From contig BDDD01002227.1 in NCBI GenBank assembly GCA_001972305.1, positions 1-64,000 of the forward strand: a stretch of DNA of 64,000 bases. Direction: 5' to 3'. A program made the position numbers and the translations under genes. Of the stretch, positions 10,592 to 20,685 are shown piece after piece (within the stretch, counting starts at the first letter, position 1; each line of letters opens with the position of its first letter). Source of the stretch: Cephalotus follicularis. Its lineage: Eukaryota > Streptophyta > Magnoliopsida > Oxalidales > Cephalotaceae. The notes below the pieces were generated by a model. It did not search any database. It was not told the origin of the DNA and saw nothing but the letters and a program-made list of their open reading frames with translations.

Positions 10592-11779
10592 TGTCACACC
10601 CCGTTCTCAATAGTCATATGCATATCGACCAGGAGGTCATGGCAATCAACATATACTCAGCTTCTATAAAAATACAAAAAATTTAAAACTTTCCAAACAC
10701 ATAATATCATTGCGGAAGAATTTAACATAAGCTGAATCAGATACGTAACATACATCACATACAACATGTTACAATTGTTTAATCATCAATACAATACCAT
10801 CATTGTTAATTGCCCTCAAACCGAGCATGAACTAAATTATCAGTCAACACATAATTCAATTTAACATTTCTCAAAGAAAATACAACTTTAAACTCCTCTT
10901 CGTTTTCCCCCATGCTCGACGACGTCAATCCATTGCATCAATCTGAAATTGATAGGGTTAGCCAAATCCACTAGCTAAGTAGGAAAAATATAAATGCATT
11001 TTGGGGTCAACGATAATAAATGTCATGTAATGAATGTATTATGCTGCAATACATAATATATCACAATACATATATATATATACGTATATGCGCTAATAGG
11101 TAAGCAACCATGCCAAATGGCTACGACCATATAATCCATAAATCACGTCCAAAGGACCAATCAATAAAATCCCGCACGAAGCGTGTCGCCATCTCCTAGC
11201 CCCGACGTCATGCTCCTACTTCGGTCTCGTCTCCGGACGACTCGAAGCAGGTCAAATAATAAATCCAAGGTTGCTCACACATTGTGTTCAGCAACCAGGT
11301 TACTTGCACTCTATGTTTAGTAACCAAAAGGGTGTGGGAGTTCCTAGCCATCTCCTGGCCCATAGGCGGCATCCTGCCCTAGCCATCAATGACATCTTCG
11401 TTACGCAGCTAGCGCAGCATCAATCCAATCACAATCCATCATTCAATCCGTTCCAAGTAGTTTATAAGTTATAAAATACTTGAAACAATACATTTATTCA
11501 AAATGTATAACAATCCTTTGAAATCGATATTTCAATCTTTCGAAATATAATATTTCATGTAAAATAATGATTTATTTTAAATCATGTATGTACTTCCAAA
11601 ATGATGAAACATTTTAGAAACCGTTAACAATCCAATCAATAATTCAATCCATAACAATATGCAGGCAAACATATGCTCAAAATGCGACCATATCCTTTTG
11701 GCGTCACATTTACATCGATAGCTTCCTCTAAGAGTTGATTATTCCCTATGATAGTAGGCTGTTTCCCTTTAATAGTTTG

Positions 11780-11993
11780 CGGTTTCCTTTAACAGTTGGT
11801 TGTTCCCTTTAACAGTCGGATGTTCTTTCTAACAGCACACATCTTCTCTATTGCAACACACCACAACGTCAAAACCCAATGAATTTGGCGATGTACCACA
11901 TGGACAGTCGACTATTTTCCCTTCAACAGTCGAATGTTTCCTTCCACAGTCAGCTACTGTCTTTGAACAGTCGACTGTTCTGGGAAACAGTGG
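11780..11993. repeat. GTCGAC dyad cluster, T2 LTR (distal)
   Basis: Units of the form AACAGTCGACTGTT are spaced 20-35 bp apart with pyrimidine-rich spacers (TTTCCCTT). One copy, GAACAGTCGACTGTTC at 11965-11980, is a perfect 16-bp palindrome. The flanks differ from the GCGTCGACGC type of T1, but the dyad symmetry is kept. Confidence 0.78.
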
Positions 11994-12553
11994 CATTTTT
12001 CTTCTTTGCAATTCACCACAATAGTCACAACACAATCGAGATCAAACATAATAACACATGCATTATAATCCTTTTCCGCTCTTGAAACCATACAACCTGA
12101 CTTCAACTTAGATTAAACGCGAGCATGCAATTATGTCTCTACACCAACAAAATAAAGTAGTATACATATGCACATTCAACTCATATTCAACCAGAGCAAC
12201 ATCAATGTCAACTACAGGGTTCATAGACCACAACAACCATTCATGCATCTCACCAAATGATCAATTACTATAATTGAGCTCAAAATTACATTTATAAAAT
12301 CCGTACCTTAGATTCCAAGTTAGGAATCGAAGTCCACCTCTTTAAGTCCACTAACTAGTCGCTTTGAGCTTCCAGGTCCGGTACTGCAACTCCAATCCAA
12401 GTTTCCAAGTTTCTCTCCATGGTTCAAAAATGGAGAATGATTTCTATTTCTCCTCTCCTTTCTCGTTTTCTCACTGGTTCTCTCTATTCCTCTTTATTTT
12501 TCTTTCTGTATTTCTTTCTTTCCAGGTGCTGGACGAAGAGATGGAGAAGGGAG

Positions 12554-12561
12554 TTTTTATA
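12554..12561 (-). promoter_or_regulatory. Probable TATA box of the T2 LTR
   Basis: The minus strand reads TATAAAAA followed by CTCCCTTCTCC. It is the best TATA match in the LTR and lies between the two dyad clusters. Confidence 0.45.
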
Positions 12562-12802
12562 CAGGTCACATTTCTCTCTCCCATGTTCCAGTCGTATGCA
12601 TGGCGCCCAAGGTCTCTCTCTCTCTCTCTTTAATTAACCTGCATGCGCACAAGTGTCCATTTCCCTCTCTCACTCAGTCTGAATGGTGTATAAATGTTCC
12701 ATTCTTTTTCCCCTTTCAACGCATGATGCATAGGTGGCGTCCTCTTCCTTCCACTCAGTTTATGAATGTGATCACGTAACATGTTGTTCTGACAGAGCGT
12801 CA

Positions 12803-12930
12803 TCCAGTCGACTGTTCTTCTCTAACAGTCGAATATTTCCTCAAACAGTCTCCTAGTCGACTGTTTTATTGGACAGTCGGCTGTTTCCCCCAAGAATCGA
12901 CTTTATCCTTGGCATCGACGCTTGAGCGCA
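12803..12930. repeat. GTCGAC dyad cluster, T2 LTR (promoter-proximal)
   Basis: Five to six units, including CAGTCGACTG at 12805 and TAGTCGACTGTTTT near 12853. The cluster ends in a unit of the other type (CATCGACGCTTGAGCGC). It lies upstream of the probable TATA box in the element sense. Confidence 0.75.
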
Positions 12931-13080
12931 CTTTTCCATAATTCAACTCATTATAACATTTGTCAATACTTTTCACTCAAGATTAATCATTTAAGATCAA
13001 AATTCATAATTCTCATTCATTCATGATAAATTACATTGAGAATTACAACAAAACATTGAATGGAAATTTAGGGCGTTACA

Positions 13081-13090
13081 TCCACCCCTT
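13081..13090 (-). other. T2 polypurine tract
   Basis: The minus strand reads AAGGGGTGGA immediately before the LTR start TGTAACGCCC. T3 has AGGAGGGGTGGA in the same place. This is the plus-strand primer site for reverse transcription. Confidence 0.75.
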
Positions 13091-13119
13091 ATTCAAAGAA
13101 AATTCGTCCTCGAATTTTA

Positions 13120-16100
13120 ACATTTCTAAAAAAAAATGAGGGTAACTCTCCCGAATCTCATTTTCACGTTCCCACATTCCTTCATCAGGATGGTGGAACT
13201 GCCATTGAACTTTCACCATAGGAATGGTTCGTTTCCTTAACACTTGAGTCTTCCAATCCAAAATCCTCACCGACAATTCTTCGCAGGAAAGATCATCTCT
13301 TACCGGAACCATATCATAATCCAAGATGTGCGCTAGATCTTAGACATAACCTCGTAACATGGAAACATGAAAACCATCATGTATACTTGACAATGCTGGA
13401 GGCAAAGAAAGTTGCTAAGCCACCTCCCCAACTCTCTCAAGAATCTGGAAAGGACCAACATAGCGTGGAGCTAGTTTGCCCCTTTTCCCAAACCTTTGAA
13501 CACCCTTCAAAGGAGAAACCTTCATAAATACATGATTTCTGAAATCAAAAGTCAAAGGTCTCCTTTTCACATTATCGACATGGCTCTTTTATTGACTTTG
13601 TGCTGCAAGAAATCTGTCTTTAATCACTTTAACTTTCTCTGAAATCTCCTCAACAAGATCTGACCCAAGCAACGGTCGTTAACCAACCTCATCCCAGCAA
13701 ATAGGTGATCTACGTTTTTGTCTGTATAGAACTTCGTATGGAGCCATACAAATGCACGAATGATAGCTATTGTTGTACAAAAACTCTAGCAAGGGAATAT
13801 GGTCCTCCCAAGCACCACTGAAGTCAATAACACAAGCTCGGAGCATATCCTCCAAGGTTTGGATGGTACGCTCTGATTGTCCGTCTGTTTGTGGATGAAA
13901 TGTTGTGCTGAAATTGAATTTCATCCCAAAAGCTGTCTGGAATCTCTTTCATAGGTTGGAAGTAAAAATTGAATCTCGATCATATACAATACTAACAGGA
14001 ACACCATGCAGTCTCACAATCTCCTTCACATACAGTCGAGCCAGTTTGCTCGCCGAATCAGTAACATGTGTAGGTAGAAAGTGAGCGGACTTCATGAGTT
14101 TATCAACAATAACACACACTACATTATGATGATTCCGAGTCAACAAAATCCATAGTCACGTGTTCCCATTTCCATTCTGCTACAGGCAATGACTTTAATA
14201 ATCCTGTCAGCATTTGGTGTTCGGCCTTGCTCTCTGACAAGTCAAGCACTTAGGAACATATTTAGCAATCTCCCGCTTCATACCTGGCCACCAATAATTC
14301 AGCTTCATATCCTGATACATTTTCGTGCCACCAGGATGAATACTATACCGAGATTTATGAGCTTCAAAAAGCAATTCATTCTTCAACGTATCAACATTTG
14401 GAAGGCAAACCTATCCTCAAAATCTCAGCACACCATCAAAATGTACCTAAAAATCAGGCCTCGACCCCAAATCCTCTTGGATTTTCTGCAATTCAGGATC
14501 ATACATCTGAGCATCCTTTATCTCATCAAGTAGTGCTGGCTGAGCTCGAAGACTAGCAACAAGGATCCCAGGGGATCGTGCAAACGGAGTCAATCTTTGG
14601 AAATCTTCCAACATCCTCCACGGAGACACCATTGTACTAGCTACCATAGCTTTACGACTCAATGCATCAGCGACAACATTTGCTTTTCCAGGATGGTACT
14701 GGATACTGCAATCATAGTCATTGAAAAACTCAACCCATCTGCACTGCCTCATATTTAATTCATCTTTGCAGAACATATATTTCAAGCTCTTGTGGTCAGT
14801 TATATCTTTATCTGTGCTCCGTAAAAATAATGTCTCCATTTCTGAAGAGCAAAGACAAAGGCAGCCAATTCGAGATCATGTGTCAAGTAATTGTCTTCAT
14901 AGGGTTTTAGCTTCCTCGAAGCATAAGCAATCACCCTACCACTTTGCATCAGCACCAACCCAAACCTTTAGCCGAAACATCGCTATACACAGCAAAGTCT
15001 TCACTACCATCGGGCAATGCCAGGATAGGAACGAAAATCAACCGATCCTTCAATTCTCAGAAACTAGTCTCACAATCCTCATCCCAGATAAACAAAGTCT
15101 TCTTCTGGGTCAATTGTGTCAACGGCGTGGCAATCTTCAAAAAATTCTGAATGAATCTCCTATAATAATCTGCCAACCTAAGAAAACTACGTACCTCAGT
15201 CACATTCTTCGGTCGTGGCCAATCCCGGACAAACTCAGTCTTCGATGGATCCACCGCCAAACCTTCTCCCGAAACTATGTGACCAAGAAAGATCACATGA
15301 TCAAGCCAAAACTCGCACTTATTGAATTTGGTGTACAAGCAGTAGTTTCTGAGAATCTGCAAAGCTACTCTCTGATGATGTGCATGTTGTTCCTCATTCC
15401 TTTAGTAGATCAAAATGTGATCAATAAAAATGACTGCAAATTGATCCAAATATGGTCAAAAGATGTCGTTCATCAAGGACATGAACGCTGCTAGTGCATT
15501 GGTAACACCAAATGGCATCACTAGAAACTCATAGTGACCATACAGAGTTCGAAAAGTAGTCTTTTCGATATCTCCTTCTCGTACTCTCAACTAATGATAA
15601 CCCGATATCAGGTCAGTTTAGAGAAAACCCTCAATCCTTGTAACTGATTGAACAATTCCTCAATGTTTGGAAGAGGATACTTGTTCTTAACCGTTGCCTT
15701 GTTCGGCATCCGATAATCAATACAAAGTCTCATTGACCCGTCTTTCGTCTTTACAAACAGTACAGGTGCACCCTAGGGGAGACACTTGGTCGAACGAAAC
15801 CTTTGTCAATCAAATCTTGTAACTGAATCTTTACTTCTCTTAATTCTGTAGGAGCCATTCTGTACGGTGCCTTAGAAATAGGAGTTGTGCCAGGTGCAAG
15901 ATCAATGACAAACTCCATATTCCTCTTTGGTGGTAACGATACCAAATCTATAGGAAATACATCAGGAAATTCATTCACAACAGGAATCTCCTCAATGCTT
16001 AATCCTTTCTCCTTTCTACTGTCAATCACATAAGCCAAATATCCTTCCAATCCTTTCTCAAGATACCTCGAAGCACTAGTGAAGGATATAGCCGGTGTAG

Positions 16101-17649
16101 AAAATCCTCTGTCTCCCTTTCTATGGAAAGTAGTACCATCGGGCAGACAAAAATCCACTATCTTGTTGTAACAATCCATAGGAGCACGATGAGCTGATAG
16201 CCAATCCATACCTAAGATGACATCGAAGTCACAAATGGGCAATACAATAAGATCTGCATATAACGATATGCCGGCCATCAAAATCCCGCAACACTTATAC
16301 ACAGAATTTGTACACATGGAATCTCTAACAGGTGCACTCACATCAAGTATATATGGCATGCAATCAGGTGTCATTTCCAAACAAGATGCAAATCGGGCAG
16401 CAATAAATGAATGTGATGCTCCCGGATCCAACAACACTCTTGCAAAAAAACCATAAATATAAAGTGTACCTCCGATAACAGAAGTATACTCCGAAACTTT
16501 TATATGAGCAAGGGTAAAAACTCTACCCTTCATGATGCTTTTGCCAGTATTCCTCTGCTGTGAAGGTCCAGCTGCAGCACCACTACTATCTGCAAGTCCA
16601 GTGGGCACTATTCCCTAACCCTTCGAACAATCCTTCGCTAAATGACCAGATGCCCCACACCTCAGGAAGAAACCATTATTCTTCCAACAATCCCCCAGCT
16701 GATGGCCTGAACGACCATAATGAGAAAAAGTCCTAGATCTCACATTAATTCCCTGACTAGGAGTACCCTGAGTGGAAGACTGTTGAGATCTATTCTTCGA
16801 CGATTTAGTTGGAGAACCACTACCTTGCCACTTCGATGAAGCTGGTCTAGATTATGTGGACGTTTGTTTAGCTTGATGGGCATGGGCCCACTCCGCACGG
16901 TGTTCATTCTGAATACTCTCTAATAATCTCACTTTTTGGGTGACTTGCACAAAAGTCCCCAACTCCATAGCCCTAATCTTTGCCCAAAGATCTGGTCATA
17001 GGCCTTTCAAGTACCTCCAAATCTTCTTCTCCTCATCCGCCAGCAGATAAGCTAAATGTCTGGCTAACTCCATGAACTTGGCCTGATATTAGGCCACTGT
17101 CATCTCACCTTGACGCAACTCCAATAGCTTCGTCTCCCTACTCTCACACTCAACACGTGGCACATAAGCCTCCAGAAATTCTTCTTTAAATCTGTCTCAA
17201 GTACTGTCAAGTCCAATCAATTCCCACTTTTCTTTGACCATCTCCCACCAATGAGTGCACTCATCCCATAATCGGTAAACATAAAATTTTAGCTTTTTGT
17301 CATCTGCACAATCCATAATAGCAAAGATCTTTTCCAGATCCTGCAACCACCTCTCGGCAACAGTAGCATCAAGCTCACCCTTGAAAATAGAAGGGTTTTG
17401 CCTCATGAATCACTCTAGGTTCCTTCCAAATTGATCTCCATCATGTCGTGCACCATAATCAGGAACCATATGTTGTGGTTGGGCTTGGGCATACAATTGC
17501 CACATTTCCTCCATATTAGTCCTATTAGTAGCCATCTATCGCTGAAAGTAATCAGCAATGCGATCCATCGGGTCTCTCGCATTATTTGCATCTTGAGGAA
17601 AATTTTCCTCAGCAGCTCGAGCCCTTTCACGTCTCCTTCTTCCGTCCAT
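13120..17649 (-). pseudogene. T2 gag-pol polyprotein, degenerate
   Basis: The start is at the ATG at 17649 (MDGRRRREGARA). Domains going down: capsid-like gag (17400-16900); two damaged CCHC knuckles (near 16700-16630, several Cys lost); protease with LLDPGASHSF near 16428; RT (about 15900-15060); RNase H ending in [15 protein letters not shown] (14839-14640); integrase with MDF-like start, DRD and QSERT (14350-13680); and a chromodomain-like tail (KVQWQFHHPDEGMWE, 13220-13130). The RT active site reads FIDHILIY near 15417-15428, so the second catalytic Asp is His. Many stops and frameshifts confirm a dead copy. Confidence 0.85.
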
Positions 17650-17724
17650 TCATTTCCTATAAGGAAGACATGATTAGTCATCTCAAGGAACAATAGTTAA
17701 TTGCCAAGGAACTTATCCAAACTA

Positions 17725-17752
17725 AGCATATATGGAATATGCTCTGATACCA
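17725..17752 (-). other. T2 primer-binding site and abutting hairpin
   Basis: The reverse complement of 17741-17752 is TGGTATCAGAGC, matching initiator Met-tRNA. The 7-bp stem AGCATAT/ATATGCT with a 5-base loop occupies 17725-17743, identical to T1 and T3. Confidence 0.85.
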
Positions 17753-17756
17753 CTGT

Positions 17757-18238
17757 TGTCACATCCCATTCTCAATAGTCATATACATATCGACCCAGAG
17801 GTCATGGCAATCAACATATATTCATCTTATATAAAAATACGGGAAATTTAAAACTTTCCAAACACATAATATCATTGCGGAAGCATTTAACATAAGTTGA
17901 ATCAAATACGTAACATGCATCCCATACAACATGTTACAATTGTTTAATCATCAATACAATACAATCATTGTTAATTGCCCTCAAATAGAGCATGAACTAA
18001 ATTATCAGTCAACACATAATTCCATTTAACATTTCTCAAAGAAAATACAACTTTAAACTCCTCTTCGTTTTCCCCCATGCTCGACGACGTTGATCCATTG
18101 CATCAATTTGAAATTGATAGGGTTAGCCGAATCCACTGGCCAAGTAGGAAAAATATAAATGCATTTTGGGGTTAGCGATAATAAATGTCATGTAATGAAT
18201 GCGTTATGATACAATACATAATATATCACAATACATAT
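17757..18238 (-). repeat. T2 5' LTR fragment
   Basis: These 482 bp align to the first 480 bp or so of 10592-13080 on the plus strand, with scattered substitutions. The match stops within AATACATAT, where the T3 LTR begins at 18239. In the 3' LTR the sequence continues ATATATATACG, which is not found after T3. Confidence 0.85.
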
Positions 18239-20574
18239 TGTAACGCCGGCGATTCTCGCACGTTGTAATATTTGAATTCCAAATGTATTCTTGTTATTAA
18301 ATTAATGAGAAAGATGAATTTCCTGACTAATATTTTGATTCGCAAATAAAATCAAAACACTTAGAAGTATGATTGTTGAAATATTGACGGGGACAGTCGA
18401 CTGGTGCGATAGACCAGCCGACTGGTGGACCGTTTAATGGAACAGTCGACTGGTGGGGCGAACCAGCCAACTGGAGGGCTGTCGAGCCACCTGGAAACCA
18501 TAGCCAAGAGACAGCCGACTATCAGCAAAGAATAGCTGGCTGGTTTATGCTCTGTTTTGTTGCATGTGATGAGATAAAATTCAACGACTGGCAAGAGGAA
18601 AGGGTGTGCCATCTGTGCGTCATGCAGCTAATGCAGAAGGGAGATTGAACACCTGTGCGCCATGCAGGTCATGGGACAGGGACAATCAGTCATATGTGTG
18701 TGTGCATGCAGATATGAGAGGAGTATGGCATTTAGTGCCATGGGAAACGGGTTGGAGAAAAGAGGGAGAGAACCACCTGCATAAAATGCTCTCCTCTTCA
18801 CCTCTCCCGCCCAGTGCGTGCAAGGAAAGAAAACCAGTGAGAATTACAGAGAAAAATAGTGAGGAATCATGAGAGAAAGAGAGAGAGATTCTCAAATTGT
18901 TGAACCAGGAGGAGTTTGGACGTGACGGGTTGGAGCTACTGGATTTGGAGTTGACGCGTCTAGGGAGCTCAAAACGTCACTGTTGGAACACAAAGAGGTG
19001 GACTTACAGATTCCTAACGTGGAATCAAAAGGTAGGGGAAGTTATGTTTGTATTTTGAGCTCAAGATTACTGAATGTTCTGTGATTGGTTGCCTGCTTGT
19101 ATGAGCTATGATGTTCAGTTGATATGCCATGGTTACTACTGGTTTTTCGCATGCCATGCTTACTGTTGAGAATCATTTGAGTTCATGTACATGCATGTTG
19201 AGTTTTATCTTGGTATTAAATTTCTGGATAAAATGCATGTTTATTGTTGTGTTCTATGAACCTTTTGAGGACTGATTGATGATATCCTGTCTTGAAAATA
19301 TATGTGGATGCTTGCAATGATCCGTTTAAGTGATATATATTGGATTGCATCTGTATGCATTGCATATGTACTGTTTACTGCCTGTTTATTGACTGATTAT
19401 AAACTGTTTATGATTTCTAGATTACAATGTTAATTTAGAAATGCATATGTGAAACTGAAAATGACTATTTTGAATACAAAATAGATATTTGATAGTAACA
19501 CATTTTCGAACAACTGGGAAAGTGATTTCCACCCATAGAACTGTTTAAAAGTATTTTCCACTACTGAAAATACATATTTCAAATGTTTATGACATTTGAA
19601 AACATTTTGAAATGCAATGCCTATTATTGATCCAACGAACACCACTGTACTTTCTACTGCACTGTTTACTGTAATGATTCACTGTGTTGCTCTGTGAGTT
19701 TACTGTGTTTGTGTTTGAGCCGAACTAGTTGCGTGGTGAGGACTACCAGTGATGACTAGTGGCAGGGTTGACCTAGGGGCCAGGAGTTGGCTGGGTAACT
19801 CACTGTACTGTACTGTTATCTTGCTTGGTTGCCTGGAGAAGGGACCGACGTGAGAGTGTAACGTGGGGCCAGGAGTTGGCGGCATTATACATACTGCCTG
19901 CCTGTTTGTGGTGCCTTTGTGGACTTACTGTATTATGTACTGGTCCTATTCGAACACTACTGTGCCTGTTTGATGTTGCCATGGCCGGGCTACCACTGTA
20001 CTGTTGTTGCATACATATATTTTTCATATATGTTCCTACTGATATTTTACCGTACTGTTAAATTATATATATTTTTTCACATATATATAAACTGGTATTT
20101 CTACTGTACTGCATCATCAATGAATACATCACATGACATGTACGTAATGTTGGTCCCAAACTACTTTTATGACTTAGCCGAGTGAGGACAAAGGCTAACC
20201 CCCTACCTTACAGATTGATGCAGTGGATCAGCTAGGGAACCGGCATGGATGAAGTAAAAGTTTTTAATAATTTTTTCACCAGGGGTTATGTCCCTTTGTG
20301 TGTTGTGTATCGTATTTTCCAGTTTACTAGACTTTACTGATTAATGTATTATGGATCACGCTCCGTTTTGTGGGCTTTTGACAATGACAGAATTATTTTG
20401 AGTAGCGTGTAGTATGGGATGCACATTACGTGTTTTCAGCTTATGAGTTTAATGCTTCCGCAACTGATATCTGTTTGAAAAGTTTAATTTTTTATTGTTT
20501 TTGCATGAGCTGAATCTTAATGTTTATTATCTTTACCACCTTTATGTGTGTCTACCTAAAACCAGGGCGTGACA
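18239..20574 (+). repeat. T3 5' LTR, 2336 bp
   Basis: It runs from TGTAACGCC to GGGCGTGACA. It includes a dyad cluster at 18392-18544, a possible TATA-like CATAAAAT near 18780, and then pyrimidine-rich sequence. A CACTGT/TACTGT-rich stretch occupies 19640-20120. Open frames at 19825-20185 recur in the 3' LTR only because the LTR is duplicated; they show no coding features. Confidence 0.88.
18392..18544. repeat. GTCGAC dyad cluster, T3 5' LTR
   Basis: Units such as ACAGTCGACTGGT at 18393 and 18440 alternate with CAGCCGACTGG, CAGCCAACTGG and CAGCTGGCTGG. The flanks CAG/CTG keep the dyad around a varying centre. The 3' LTR copy is 28970-29122. Confidence 0.75.
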
Positions 20575-20577
20575 GAG

Positions 20578-20605
20578 TGGTATCGGAGCATATTCCATAT
20601 ATGCT
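20578..20605 (+). other. T3 primer-binding site and abutting hairpin
   Basis: TGGTATCGGAGC (20578-20589) differs from the initiator-Met consensus by one base, A to G. The stem AGCATAT/ATATGCT lies at 20587-20605. Confidence 0.85.
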
Positions 20606-20685
20606 TAGCTAGGATATTTTCCTTTGCAATTAATGAATTGTTTTCCTTAAGTCGTGACTAATCGTCATCCTTCTTATAGGAACCA

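Larger units (their letters stand above)
10592..13080 (-). repeat. T2 3' LTR, 2489 bp
   Basis: The boundaries are TGTCACACCCCG at 10592 and GGGCGTTACA ending at 13080, directly followed by the purine tract. In the element sense a TATA-like TATAAAAA lies at 12554-12561. GTCGAC dyads lie both upstream (12803-12930) and downstream (11780-11993) of it. A (CT)n run sits at about 12613-12632. No coding sequence is supported; the short frames inside are low-complexity. Confidence 0.85.
10592..18238 (-). mobile_element. T2: Tekay-like Ty3/gypsy element, 5' LTR truncated by T3
   Basis: On the minus strand: 5' LTR fragment (17757-18238), primer site (17741-17752), gag-pol (17649 down to about 13120), purine tract (13081-13090) and complete 3' LTR (10592-13080). 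The LTR starts TGTAACGCCC and ends GGTGTGACA. The two LTR copies align closely over the 482 bp that can be compared. The remaining 2 kb of the 5' LTR is not found beyond T3, so it was lost in a rearrangement. Confidence 0.88.

Noticed and set aside
14721-15494. A 257-codon open frame on the plus strand
   Set aside because: It is antisense to T2 RT and RNase H, which have clear motifs on the minus strand. No domain or composition supports coding.
19825-20185. Open frames recurring at 30571-31009 with hydrophobic translations
   Set aside because: They lie inside the two LTR copies of T3, so recurrence is due to LTR duplication. The translations are low-complexity Tyr/Ile/Phe-rich, from TA-rich DNA.
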